Shown here one piece after another: positions 14,854 through 21,052 of a stretch of DNA of 24,987 bases; the stretch's first letter is position 1; each line of letters begins with the position of its first letter. The translations under genes were made by a program, and so were the position numbers. The DNA is from a virus, in the IMG/VR virus record IMGVR_UViG_3300017743_000114, positions 1 through 24,987 of that record, one strand, 5' to 3'. Under the pieces are notes generated by a model. It was not told the DNA's origin. It saw only the letters and a program-made list of their open reading frames with translations, and made no database searches.

Positions 14854-14983
14854 TCATTTTCTTGAATTCTCCCTTGAGGAGATGGTAGATGCCTATGTCT
14901 ACTTCAACTACATCCACGACTACGAAGGCTGTCAGCTTGTTGCTGATGCCTACGATGCTCACACTTCTTTAATTTTCAATTAA
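14846..14983 (+). CDS. Small acidic, Tyr-rich early protein
   Basis: 45 aa, overlapping the previous gene by 8 nt; starts MYNHFLEFSLEEMVDAYVYF. Rich in Tyr, Phe, Asp and Glu. Its first codons lie in a GAAAATG/CATTTTC hairpin (14841-14860) that also holds the upstream stop, suggesting coupled translation. No family recognised. Confidence 0.5.
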   Translation: MYNHFLEFSLEEMVDAYVYFNYIHDYEGCQLVADAYDAHTSLIFN

Positions 14984-14995
14984 TCTTTTTCAAAT

Positions 14996-15427
14996 ATGAA
15001 TACAATGTTCTCAACACACGCTGTTCGCCTTGCCTATGGCAGAACCCTTATGGATGGCGGCTCATCCCTACTCACGTCAGACGGATACGACTTTGAAGTC
15101 CCTTATAAGGGCTTCATGGTGGGCGGTCTGTCAGGAGAAACCAAAATCCCTTTGGATATCTGCGATTCCAACACGTTCCACACCATCTGGCTCAAGTATG
15201 CTACCGAGGTGCGCAAGCTAATCAAGGAGTCCAGACTTAGCGGAGTCTCGTATGCTGTAGGCACTTGGGTTGACAATGACTGCATCGTCTTCGATGTATC
15301 TGAAAAGGTTAACAGTTCTCGCTCTGCCTATGCATTATGCAAGGACAGAAACGAGGATGCCTACTACGACGTAGGGGAAAGCAAAAGTGTTTTCATAGAC
15401 AAAGAAAATGACAATGCAGAAGCCTGA
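14996..15427 (+). CDS. Hypothetical early protein
   Basis: 143 aa; mixed alpha/beta with repeated Gly-Gly/Ser turns (MDGGSSLLTSDGYDFEV, FMVGGLSGETKIPLDI) and a helical middle (WLKYATEVRKLIKESRLSG). No membrane span or metal motif. Starts after an A-rich TCAAAT leader, 12 nt from the previous stop. Function unknown. Confidence 0.65.
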   Translation: MNTMFSTHAVRLAYGRTLMDGGSSLLTSDGYDFEVPYKGFMVGGLSGETKIPLDICDSNTFHTIWLKYATEVRKLIKESRLSGVSYAVGTWVDNDCIVFDVSEKVNSSRSAYALCKDRNEDAYYDVGESKSVFIDKENDNAEA

Positions 15428-15683
15428 AGAAAAGAAGTTCTATATGCTATGCTCATACAAGGAAGCAGGCAGACCTGTAGGTGATGACGAGCTACGTGAT
15501 GCCTTTGATGAGGCTGTTTACGAAGCGGCTTACTTTGAGCCTGAGGTGGGCGATGATGGAGAGGTTGACCAACTCGGATATCTCGAAGACTTGGATGACG
15601 CTGAAACCAGCGTGGCTGAGTCCATGCTCGACAGGATGAGTCCTAAAATCAAATCAATTTTATTATCTCATGAAGAAGCCTGA
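15408..15683 (+). CDS. Acidic hypothetical early protein
   Basis: 91 aa, about one third Asp/Glu, helical; overlaps the previous gene by 20 nt (14 nt if the second Met at 15414 is used). The charge pattern is like many phage inhibitors that mimic nucleic acid, but no specific similarity is seen. Confidence 0.6.
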   Translation: MTMQKPEEKKFYMLCSYKEAGRPVGDDELRDAFDEAVYEAAYFEPEVGDDGEVDQLGYLEDLDDAETSVAESMLDRMSPKIKSILLSHEEA

Positions 15684-15843
15684 ATACAAGCCCAATATGA
15701 CAGACGCTGAATACTCTGTATTCCTAGAAGCTGTCCTCAATCGCTTCACTGCGCAATGCAGAGGCGAGATACCCGTCGATCCCGTAGAGGAGCGACCTAA
15801 ACCAAACAAATTTTTGAATCCATTTTTAATGATGTCGCAATGA
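15670..15843 (+). CDS. Small hypothetical early protein
   Basis: 57 aa, MKKPEYKPNMTDAEYSVFLE at the N-terminus, Pro-rich and basic toward the end. Overlaps the preceding stop by 14 nt and the next start by 4 nt (ATGA). A perfect GAATAC-TCT-GTATTC hairpin lies in its coding sequence (15708-15722). No family recognised. Confidence 0.5.
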   Translation: MKKPEYKPNMTDAEYSVFLEAVLNRFTAQCRGEIPVDPVEERPKPNKFLNPFLMMSQ

Positions 15844-16013
15844 GCATATGGGATACGATGTATAAGACCTACGGGGATGAAATGAACATGACGAAAGAGC
15901 AGTTCTACGAGATGACTATAGACGAACTTGAGCAACTCCTGTATGCAGATGAGGAGTGGGTCGAGGGTGTTGGATGGGTGAATACGAAAACAGGTAAAAA
16001 AATAGAACAATGA
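15840..16013 (+). CDS. Small acidic hypothetical early protein
   Basis: 57 aa, MSIWDTMYKTYGDEMNMTKE start, helical, with a W-V-E-G-V-G-W-V-N-T turn. It is linked by ATGA overlaps at both ends (TGA/ATG at 15840-15843 and 16010-16013), a strong sign of a translated cistron. No family recognised. Confidence 0.55.
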   Translation: MSIWDTMYKTYGDEMNMTKEQFYEMTIDELEQLLYADEEWVEGVGWVNTKTGKKIEQ

Positions 16014-16270
16014 AAACAAAGTTTATGAACAAGCGGATAATTCGCAAGGGTACACAGGTAGTGTATCGTGGGGGCTTCGGCTCTGACCCACAGAAAATTG
16101 CAGTAGTCACAGGCGTAGAGCGCACGGAATACCCTCGCGAGAAATACGGGGATGAGGTGGAGAGCGTGAACTTGGATGAGCATTACGTACTGACCCTGAA
16201 CAACGGACACTGGTGTTACTCAGACCAAGTTGATGGAGTGGTTGTAATCCCCTCAGAATCAGCGGCTTAG
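16010..16270 (+). CDS. Hypothetical early protein
   Basis: 86 aa; basic first third (MKTKFMNKRIIRKGTQVVYR), then beta-rich with a small-barrel flavour (QVVYRGGFGSDPQKIAVVTG...HYVLTLNNGHWCYSDQVDG), like SH3-type or KOW-like barrels. The fold reading is an impression. The start overlaps the previous stop (ATGA). The gene ends 8 nt before early promoter P2. Confidence 0.6.
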   Translation: MKTKFMNKRIIRKGTQVVYRGGFGSDPQKIAVVTGVERTEYPREKYGDEVESVNLDEHYVLTLNNGHWCYSDQVDGVVVIPSESAA

Positions 16271-16278
16271 AAAATAAA

Positions 16279-16346
16279 TTTGGATTAATGGATTCTGTCC
16301 CTTATCTTTGTATCGACAACAACGTCAAAATCAAAATCTCAATTAC
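16279..16346 (+). promoter_or_regulatory. Early promoter P2 with conserved leader
   Basis: TTTG (16279-16282), 20-nt spacer, TATCTTTG (16303-16310). The leader has a weaker GAC-AACAAC-GTC stem (16315-16326) where P1 and P3 have strong ones, then CAAAATCTCAAT (16332-16343), TAC, ATG. Confidence 0.88.
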
Positions 16347-16739
16347 ATGAAATGTACACACAACACATTGACCCACTTGCTAGGCGCATGGGACAGACTA
16401 GAAGTAGTCGGAATCAACCCCGACAATCACAAGTCCATACTCACAAGCACATTACTACCTCATCGCAATGAGTTCGGAAAGAGGCAAGTCAAAATAGCTA
16501 TCGAGTATCGAATCGAAGATGGCTTTGCAAGAGCCGCTCCATATATACATGCCTTCCTCGTCATGTACGATCAGAACGGACACCGCAGAAGCGTCATCAA
16601 GAATGGCTCATGGGGTTGTCATGGTGAGGATATGATGGAGTTCAAGTTGTGGTTTTCAAAAAAGATGCGGGCTGCTCATGATATGCAAGAGGAGCGCATC
16701 GAGAATGCACAGGACAGCATCACTGACTTCCTGTCATAA
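16347..16739 (+). CDS. Hypothetical early protein
   Basis: 130 aa from the first ATG after promoter P2, 3 nt behind the conserved leader motif. Contains a strand-rich middle (KRQVKIAIEYRIEDG) and a helical, charged C-terminus (WFSKKMRAAHDMQEERIENAQ). No catalytic motif or membrane span. It is followed by 531 nt without a gene that appear to be structured RNA, possibly on the same transcript. Confidence 0.7.
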   Translation: MKCTHNTLTHLLGAWDRLEVVGINPDNHKSILTSTLLPHRNEFGKRQVKIAIEYRIEDGFARAAPYIHAFLVMYDQNGHRRSVIKNGSWGCHGEDMMEFKLWFSKKMRAAHDMQEERIENAQDSITDFLS

Positions 16740-16744
16740 ACATA

Positions 16745-17242
16745 CAAGCAACTACATCAATCACCTTGCTGAGATGTAGCCAAGTTTACAAGTAGGGTTG
16801 CCCGATACCTTGTGGGTACAACGAATCAAGGTAGGTGGGGGTGTGCAGGTTGAGATGTACACCCTCCCCGCAACATAGCGATAATGACCCTGCATGAATA
16901 CAGGGGACGGCATCGGCAACGATTCGCTTCGAAGGTCTTGGTGGGCTTAGCTTACCTTTAAAATTCAGAGACAGCCTTCGATAACCTCGGCAGAGGGGCG
17001 GACACGGTTGAAGGTGGGTTCAATCCCCACTATCGCTACAATGGTACTGACCACTAAATCAGGTAGGTCAGCTAAGTTATACCTGAACCACTGAGCGCGA
17101 AAGCGTGGATAGAAGGGATAAACAAAGCCAACCTTATTGGACGGTGTTGCAAATCACCATGAAGACCACTGCGTGTGGTGTAAGCTGTGGGTGACGAGGC
17201 TTGCACCGATGGGAGAGAAACCTAAACATCGTCCTTTTTTAT
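16745..17242 (+). ncRNA. Candidate structured non-coding RNA with tRNA-like module
   Basis: The 531-nt gap 16740-17270 holds no credible gene. Pairings seen in order: CTACATC/GATGTAG (16752-16779), GTTGC/GCAAC (16797-16874) enclosing TACCTTG/CAAGGTA (16806-16833) and GGGTGT/ACACCC (16839-16864), a tRNA-like module (16877-17040), an H-type pseudoknot (CTGACC/GGTCAG at 17047-17071 interlocked with CAGGTA/TACCTG at 17060-17085), a CGC-GAAA-GCG tetraloop hairpin (17096-17105), and a multi-branched end closed by GGACGGTG/CATCGTCC (17139-17234) directly followed by TTTTTT. The last looks like an intrinsic terminator and fixes both strand and 3' end. It may be processed from the P2 transcript. Known class not recognised. 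Confidence 0.6.
16877..17040 (+). other. tRNA-like acceptor/T-arm module
   Basis: A perfect 7-bp acceptor stem AGCGATA (16877-16883) / TATCGCT (17031-17037) is stacked on a canonical T-arm GTGGG-TTCAATC-CCCAC (17014-17030), followed by A-CAA instead of A-CCA. No D-arm or anticodon arm is present; instead CCCTG/CAGGG, ATCG-GCAA-CGAT, TCGAAGG/CCTTCGA enclosing GGTGGGC-TTA-GCTTACC, and CCTC-GGCA-GAGG fill about 130 nt. CGGACACGG before the T-arm resembles the tmRNA 3' domain, but the tmRNA 5' GGATTCGAC signature and an Ala-Ala-ending tag frame are not visible. Confidence 0.6.
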
Positions 17243-17270
17243 TAATTCAAAATCTTAAACACATAACACA

Positions 17271-17591
17271 ATGATGACAGAAAAACAAGCCTTAGCCTTC
17301 ATGCAGAAGGTAGATGCAAACGCCCCATTCTGGGTGGAGCTGCATGACGAAGACCGACCTACGATGAATATCAACGGCAGAGACGTACCGCGATGCCTAT
17401 ACAATCTTATGCTCACCAAGCGCGACATCAGGTTGTATGCAGACCATGACATGAAGCCTAACCGACACTGGAAGATAGGTGACGTGAAGAAATACTTCGG
17501 ACTCAAGGGCGGCAAGGGTAAAATCAAGGACGCCATCTTCACAATCCACGACGAGTTTATTGGACGAATAGAAAACCAAGACAATGATTAA
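17271..17591 (+). CDS. Hypothetical early protein
   Basis: 106 aa, double Met start; a leader with CAAAATCT (17248-17255) and A-rich sequence precedes it, with no Shine-Dalgarno. Basic C-terminus (WKIGDVKKYFGLKGGKGKIK). Its G-D-V-K-K-Y-F-G-L-K-G-G-K-G-K segment could bind nucleic acid; nothing more is seen. First gene after the terminator-like end of the structured RNA. Confidence 0.65.
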   Translation: MMTEKQALAFMQKVDANAPFWVELHDEDRPTMNINGRDVPRCLYNLMLTKRDIRLYADHDMKPNRHWKIGDVKKYFGLKGGKGKIKDAIFTIHDEFIGRIENQDND

Positions 17592-17598
17592 TTTAAAA

Positions 17599-17748
17599 AT
17601 GACTGAGCAAACCTTCACTGCCGTAGCTGATTGGGCAGAGCGTATCCAAATGATGACGCAAGACAACAATCTTATCAATGCACAGGATATCGTACACGAT
17701 GTGTTCGGTATGCTACGAGACGACGAACACTTCTTACCACGACTATGA
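17599..17748 (+). CDS. Small hypothetical early protein
   Basis: 49 aa, helical, MTEQTFTAVADWAERIQMMT start, acidic end. The next gene starts on its stop (ATGA at 17745-17748), supporting translation. No family recognised. Confidence 0.55.
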   Translation: MTEQTFTAVADWAERIQMMTQDNNLINAQDIVHDVFGMLRDDEHFLPRL

Positions 17749-17951
17749 CAAAGAAAGAATTGATTGACTTCATGTCAGACTACCCCGATGATGCACTCGT
17801 AGTAATCGAGGTGCATGACACCACACTCTACGAAGACCTCTATGACTTTACATTCGACGGAGTATCATGGAAACGCTTTGACTTCAAAGCCAATACAGAA
17901 CAAGAAATGCATGAACTGCGCTTATGCGCTATAAACCACAGCGAGAAATGA
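17745..17951 (+). CDS. Small hypothetical early protein
   Basis: 68 aa from the ATG in the ATGA overlap at 17745. MTKKELIDFMSDYPDDALVV followed by I-E-V-H-D-T and a strand-rich end is a pattern seen in many short phage proteins (a helix ending in P-D-D-A-x-V plus a small sheet). Function unknown. Coupled to the next gene by ATGA. Confidence 0.65.
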   Translation: MTKKELIDFMSDYPDDALVVIEVHDTTLYEDLYDFTFDGVSWKRFDFKANTEQEMHELRLCAINHSEK

Positions 17952-18193
17952 CAAACTTTGAACAACACATCGGGTATGAATTGCCTCAGGCGATACTCGA
18001 TCACATCGACGCACACTCAACGGAGGAACTCATGCGACAAGCGGAGAAGCTTAAGTTTGATTCAATCTGTCCCGTGCTTATGGAGAATGACTCGCCTGAA
18101 CTGCGAAAGGAATTAAAAGAAGCAAGCGAACTACTATTCAAATACATTGATTTTCAGTTAGTTACAGATGAAATTTGGAATTCTGAAAACTAA
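17948..18193 (+). CDS. Small acidic helical early protein
   Basis: 81 aa from the ATG overlapping the previous stop (17948). Almost entirely helical and acidic (QAILDHIDAHSTEELMRQAE). The 3' end of the gene contains the -33 and spacer of early promoter P3 (18174-18197), so coding and promoter sequence overlap. No family recognised. Confidence 0.6.
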   Translation: MTNFEQHIGYELPQAILDHIDAHSTEELMRQAEKLKFDSICPVLMENDSPELRKELKEASELLFKYIDFQLVTDEIWNSEN

Positions 18194-18240
18194 GCCTTAT
18201 CTTTGTATCGGCAATGTTGCCAAATCAAAATCTCAATCTA
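18174..18240 (+). promoter_or_regulatory. Early promoter P3 with conserved leader
   Basis: TTTG (18174-18177), 20-nt spacer, TATCTTTG (18198-18205). The leader opens with a GGCAA-TG-TTGCC hairpin (18210-18221) and ends CAAAATCTCAAT (18226-18237), CTA, ATG. Its -33 lies inside the preceding gene. Confidence 0.88.
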
Positions 18241-18753
18241 ATGAAATTATATGCATCCCTACATGGAGTATGTGGACTAGCCGAGGGCTACTCCGATACC
18301 ACGGTTCAGTTCTTTAAGACACTTGAACAAGCCAAGGAACACAAGGCTAGGCTTCTTGCCCTCCTGATGAAGGAAGAACACGAAGAGATAATCACCCATG
18401 CAGACGGCACACAGGACATCATCGTGATGAATGACCTAGAGAGTGAACATGAGATACTCAAGATAATTGAGGTCAACCCACTATGGGATACAGAGCCAAA
18501 ATCAAGGTACACACGAGAGTGGTTGATGTGGAATCAGATGGACTGCGAGGTAATGTACGATGGTGAGTACCTACCCACAGACATGGGGTGTATCAAGGAA
18601 GCTACCGATGCCCTGCATGGAACTGCTGAGTCGATGCCGATGGATGAGTGGGCTGACTTTGTTGGTGGTATCTACTACCGAGGTGAAGCCATGCTTGATG
18701 CAGACGATGTGTGCATCCACTTCTTTCGAATCCCTAAATCAGACACACTATGA
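18241..18753 (+). CDS. Acidic hypothetical early protein
   Basis: 170 aa from the ATG placed by promoter P3 and its leader. It has a helical segment with FKTLEQAKEHKARLLALLMKEEHEEI and a Trp/Asp-rich second half (EWLMWNQMDCEVMYDGEYLP; DEWADFVGGIYYRGEAMLDADD). Strongly acidic overall. No catalytic motif. Being the first gene of a strong early transcript suggests an abundant takeover protein; this is inference. Confidence 0.7.
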   Translation: MKLYASLHGVCGLAEGYSDTTVQFFKTLEQAKEHKARLLALLMKEEHEEIITHADGTQDIIVMNDLESEHEILKIIEVNPLWDTEPKSRYTREWLMWNQMDCEVMYDGEYLPTDMGCIKEATDALHGTAESMPMDEWADFVGGIYYRGEAMLDADDVCIHFFRIPKSDTL

Positions 18754-18899
18754 ACGAGGAATACAACTGCGAGTTTTGCGATAAGCAAATGACTGAGGAA
18801 GAGCACGACTTCTGCGATATATGTGGCGATTGCCTAGAAGAAAATGAACAAGAAGCAGAAGATGACATCGTTCTTCTCGTCAGCCGCACTACCAAATGA
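18750..18899 (+). CDS. Small zinc-ribbon protein
   Basis: 49 aa with C7-x2-C10 and C22-x2-C25-x2-C28, a treble/ribbon-type metal site, followed by an acidic helix. ATGA overlaps join it to both neighbours (18750-18753 and 18896-18899). Such tiny zinc proteins are common in phage early regions and may bind host proteins or nucleic acid. Confidence 0.65.
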   Translation: MNEEYNCEFCDKQMTEEEHDFCDICGDCLEENEQEAEDDIVLLVSRTTK

Positions 18900-19093
18900 A
18901 TAAGAAATACCACATGAAACAAGAAATTATTGACCGCCTCGAATACGTAGAGGAAACATATGCAGGTGAGATAGAGACATGGCGAGATCCCGTGACGGGG
19001 AGTTACTACCACATACCCATCTCGGTACATAGAGATTGGGACAACTCAGAAGCAGTTGAATGCTCTGGTCGTTGGCCTACTTCTCACTTTTAA
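18896..19093 (+). CDS. Small hypothetical early protein
   Basis: 65 aa, MNKKYHMKQEIIDRLEYVEE start, then strands ETWRDPVTGSYYHIPI and a Trp-rich end. ATGA-coupled to the zinc-ribbon gene. No family recognised. Confidence 0.6.
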   Translation: MNKKYHMKQEIIDRLEYVEETYAGEIETWRDPVTGSYYHIPISVHRDWDNSEAVECSGRWPTSHF

Positions 19094-19114
19094 TAAAACG
19101 ACAAACAAAACAAA

Positions 19115-19327
19115 ATGAAACACGAACGCAAAGAAGAACACATACGGAACATAGCTTTCTGTATCCGTGACGGAGCATCAGGCTATGTAACTGACAACTT
19201 CAGGATTGAAGACCTACCCACCCCACAGAGGACAGGCACTATGACACAGCAGGATACATACTCCAAGCACAAGGCACGACAAATCTTCGAGGCTTTCCTC
19301 GAACAAAACCCCGAAACAAATGACTGA
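19115..19327 (+). CDS. Small hypothetical early protein
   Basis: 70 aa, basic N-terminus (MKHERKEEHIRNIAF), helical C-terminus (YSKHKARQIFEAFLEQNP). A-rich leader AAACAAAACAAA before the ATG, no Shine-Dalgarno. Overlaps the next gene by 8 nt. Function unknown. Confidence 0.6.
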   Translation: MKHERKEEHIRNIAFCIRDGASGYVTDNFRIEDLPTPQRTGTMTQQDTYSKHKARQIFEAFLEQNPETND

Positions 19328-19562
19328 CATAAACGAAGACGGTATCTACACTGGCACTGAAGTACAGTGGGGTGTGGAGGACATAACACGAATTCTTTTT
19401 GAGCGAGGTAAATATGCGTCAAGCAGGGAAGACCTTGAGCGAATACTGAAGGCATCCTTTCAGGACAACGAGATGGTAATGAATGCAATCCACGAATCTA
19501 TCGTAATAACAATTGACTACATGCTCGACGAGGGCGAACTTAAACTAAACGACAATGAGTAA
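19320..19562 (+). CDS. Small acidic hypothetical early protein
   Basis: 80 aa, helical and acidic (ITRILFERGKYASSREDLER, later VITIDYMLDEGELKL). Overlaps neighbours by 8 nt at both ends. No family recognised. Confidence 0.6.
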   Translation: MTDINEDGIYTGTEVQWGVEDITRILFERGKYASSREDLERILKASFQDNEMVMNAIHESIVITIDYMLDEGELKLNDNE

Positions 19563-19731
19563 CTACGCAGTATACCGCGTCTTCCGTGACTGGGAGAAGC
19601 GACCAGAAGTCCTAATGGATGGACTCACACGAGAACAAGCACAGACTATCGTGAAGAACACACCGAGTGATGACAGAAGCATGGTGGTGTTCGATGAAGA
19701 ACCAAAAGATAAACAATGGGGCAGACGCTAG
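19555..19731 (+). CDS. Small hypothetical early protein
   Basis: 58 aa, MSNYAVYRVFRDWEKRPEVL then a helix and a final strand (DRSMVVFDEEP). This Y-x-V-Y-R-x-F start, a helix of T-R-E-Q-A-Q-x-I-V type, and a closing V-V-F strand form a compact beta-alpha-beta pattern common in short phage proteins. 8-nt overlap with the gene before it. Confidence 0.6.
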   Translation: MSNYAVYRVFRDWEKRPEVLMDGLTREQAQTIVKNTPSDDRSMVVFDEEPKDKQWGRR

Positions 19732-19904
19732 TGTGTGTCCGATCAAGTGTACACGTCAACCCAACACAGGACTTCAATGAGTGGGCGGAGTACACATTCA
19801 ATCAAGTTAAACAAAATTATAAATCAAAAATCTCATGTACAAAGTTAGATTCCACCTCGGACGAGGCGAACATTTCATGCACTGGCAAATCAAATCCAAG
19901 CTAA
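19716..19904 (+). CDS. Possible small protein in a doubly overlapping frame
   Basis: 62 codons starting inside the end of the previous gene and running 70 nt into the next one. It fills an otherwise empty 103-nt gap, but its C-terminal half is low complexity and shares sequence with the better-supported 144-aa gene. A weak candidate; the gap may instead be the leader of that gene (it ends CAAAAATCTC-ATG). Confidence 0.25.
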   Translation: MGQTLVCVRSSVHVNPTQDFNEWAEYTFNQVKQNYKSKISCTKLDSTSDEANISCTGKSNPS

Positions 19905-20269
19905 ATACAGGCGATGGCACTGGTGCTAAAGAAGTGGTAAGCTACGTAGACCCACAAGACAATCAGCTAGCTATGCTAGGCTGTAAGTTAAGCGTACAAC
20001 CAACAGCGGCTAAGAAGATTCACGACGGTGCTAACAAGACTGTGTGTGCATGGATAGAGTGCGAGGCTGTCCAGGTACTGGAGGTCAATCGGCTCAAGCC
20101 AAATGAACAAGACTACCGCATCAAGTTCAACCCGCGTCAAAGTCCTAACTGGACTGACGGATACAACAACATCGTTAGCGGTAACGAATACGAAATACTA
20201 TTTACAAATGACAGGACTCTATGGGTGGTTGGTGACGCTTATGAGTGTGGAACTTCCGACTTGGTTTAA
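19835..20269 (+). CDS. Hypothetical early protein
   Basis: 144 aa, beta-rich, beginning MYKVRFHLGRGEHFMHWQIK. The ATG directly follows CAAAAATCTC, a variant of the leader motif used at P1-P3. Mid-protein repeats of strand and turn, several Trp, no metal site. Function unknown. Its 3' end overlaps a possible 33-aa gene in another frame. Confidence 0.7.
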   Translation: MYKVRFHLGRGEHFMHWQIKSKLNTGDGTGAKEVVSYVDPQDNQLAMLGCKLSVQPTAAKKIHDGANKTVCAWIECEAVQVLEVNRLKPNEQDYRIKFNPRQSPNWTDGYNNIVSGNEYEILFTNDRTLWVVGDAYECGTSDLV

Positions 20270-20309
20270 CAACAAGTTTGGATGGTTCTTTAAAAACGGA
20301 AACAAATGA
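20208..20309 (+). CDS. Possible tiny amphipathic/membrane peptide, overlapping gene
   Basis: 33 codons in the +1 frame of the 144-aa gene, MTGLYGWLVTLMSVELPTWF start: hydrophobic, Trp/Phe-rich, ending in Lys/Asn. Its stop forms an ATGA overlap (20306-20309) with the next gene, the same junction used by many genes here. Supported by junction and composition only. Confidence 0.35.
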   Translation: MTGLYGWLVTLMSVELPTWFNNKFGWFFKNGNK

Positions 20310-20524
20310 GCGAGCCAAGGATATCAATATATACAAATCAGTCAGCTGAACACACGAAGAACGATGGGCGTAAGCTGTTCATTGAGTTCATGCAGATAAT
20401 GAAAGAAGAGATGGACGGAAAGGTGATACTCCCTTTAATGACTAATGACATGATGAACAAGTTCAGGGAGTTTGAAATAAAAATTAATAAACTATACGAA
20501 GATGGGATGGAATACGGATTCTGA
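20306..20524 (+). CDS. Small helical early protein
   Basis: 72 aa, helical, Met/Lys/Glu-rich (FIEFMQIMKEEMDGKVI; MMNKFREFEIKINKLYED). No motif. A 23-nt overlap joins it to the following 47-aa gene. Confidence 0.6.
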   Translation: MSEPRISIYTNQSAEHTKNDGRKLFIEFMQIMKEEMDGKVILPLMTNDMMNKFREFEIKINKLYEDGMEYGF

Positions 20525-20645
20525 AATTACACAACAGCTCTGGAGCTATGAGCGAGACGGCAAGACATACTACACCCCGTCTGGTTCATACGCTGAGAAG
20601 ACAGGGGTTAACATTCAACAAGTATTATGTATCACTTATGACTAA
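20502..20645 (+). CDS. Small hypothetical early protein
   Basis: 47 aa: MGWNTDSEITQQLWSYERDG, then a Tyr-rich middle (KTYYTPSGSYAEKTGVNIQQ). The start lies in the end of the preceding gene, and the stop overlaps the next start by 8 nt, matching the packing of neighbours. No family recognised. Confidence 0.5.
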   Translation: MGWNTDSEITQQLWSYERDGKTYYTPSGSYAEKTGVNIQQVLCITYD

Positions 20646-20952
20646 CGAACAAGCAATCCAAATCGTATTGGAAAACAAAGACCCATCTAACGCAGAACGT
20701 CTAGCAGCTATGTATGCTTGCGACGATATACTTGAAGCAGACATTGACGTATGGCTAAGCAAAGATGTATCAGAGTATCTACCTCAGTTCCCTGATATCG
20801 CAGAGAGTTTAGTCGAAGACTTACTCAAGGAAGACAGCATATCCGTGGAGCGTGTAGCTAACAGCCTTACCGAAGTGTCAAGGTCTATGTATCACTACGT
20901 TAAATTTTACGAAACACTCAGCAGTTACGACATAGCATTGTCAGAACGCTGA
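20638..20952 (+). CDS. Acidic helical hypothetical early protein
   Basis: 104 aa from the ATG at 20638 (MTNEQAIQIVLENKDPSNAE). A longer in-frame form from 20548 would overlap the 47-aa gene almost completely, so the shorter one is preferred. All-helical, acidic, E/D plus Ser/Leu. Last gene before the structured element and the replication operon promoter. Confidence 0.65.
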   Translation: MTNEQAIQIVLENKDPSNAERLAAMYACDDILEADIDVWLSKDVSEYLPQFPDIAESLVEDLLKEDSISVERVANSLTEVSRSMYHYVKFYETLSSYDIALSER

Positions 20953-20956
20953 CAAG

Positions 20957-21049
20957 GGGAGAGACGGATGGTGTGCAGAGAGATCCTGCAACACGCCGTG
21001 TGCTGGAGACAGCACAACATTGAGAGCGTTGAGAAACAAAGTCTCTCCT
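20957..21049 (+). ncRNA. Candidate compact structured RNA before replication operon
   Basis: About 93 nt closed by GGAGAGAC (20957-20964) / GTCTCTCC (21042-21049), extendable by two G-U pairs. Inside are GTGTGCAG/CTGCaACAC (8 bp, one bulged A) and TGTGCTG-GAGA-CAGCACA (7 bp with a GNRA tetraloop). No gene fits here, and promoter P4 starts 4 nt later. It could be a small RNA, a 3' end of the upstream transcript, or an origin-type structure. Confidence 0.5.
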
Positions 21050-21052
21050 TTC

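Noticed and set aside
16877-17040. Full tmRNA gene
   Set aside because: Acceptor and T-arm fit, but the 5' GGATTCGAC-type signature, a tag frame ending Ala-Ala and a CCA end are absent, and the module is only ~164 nt.
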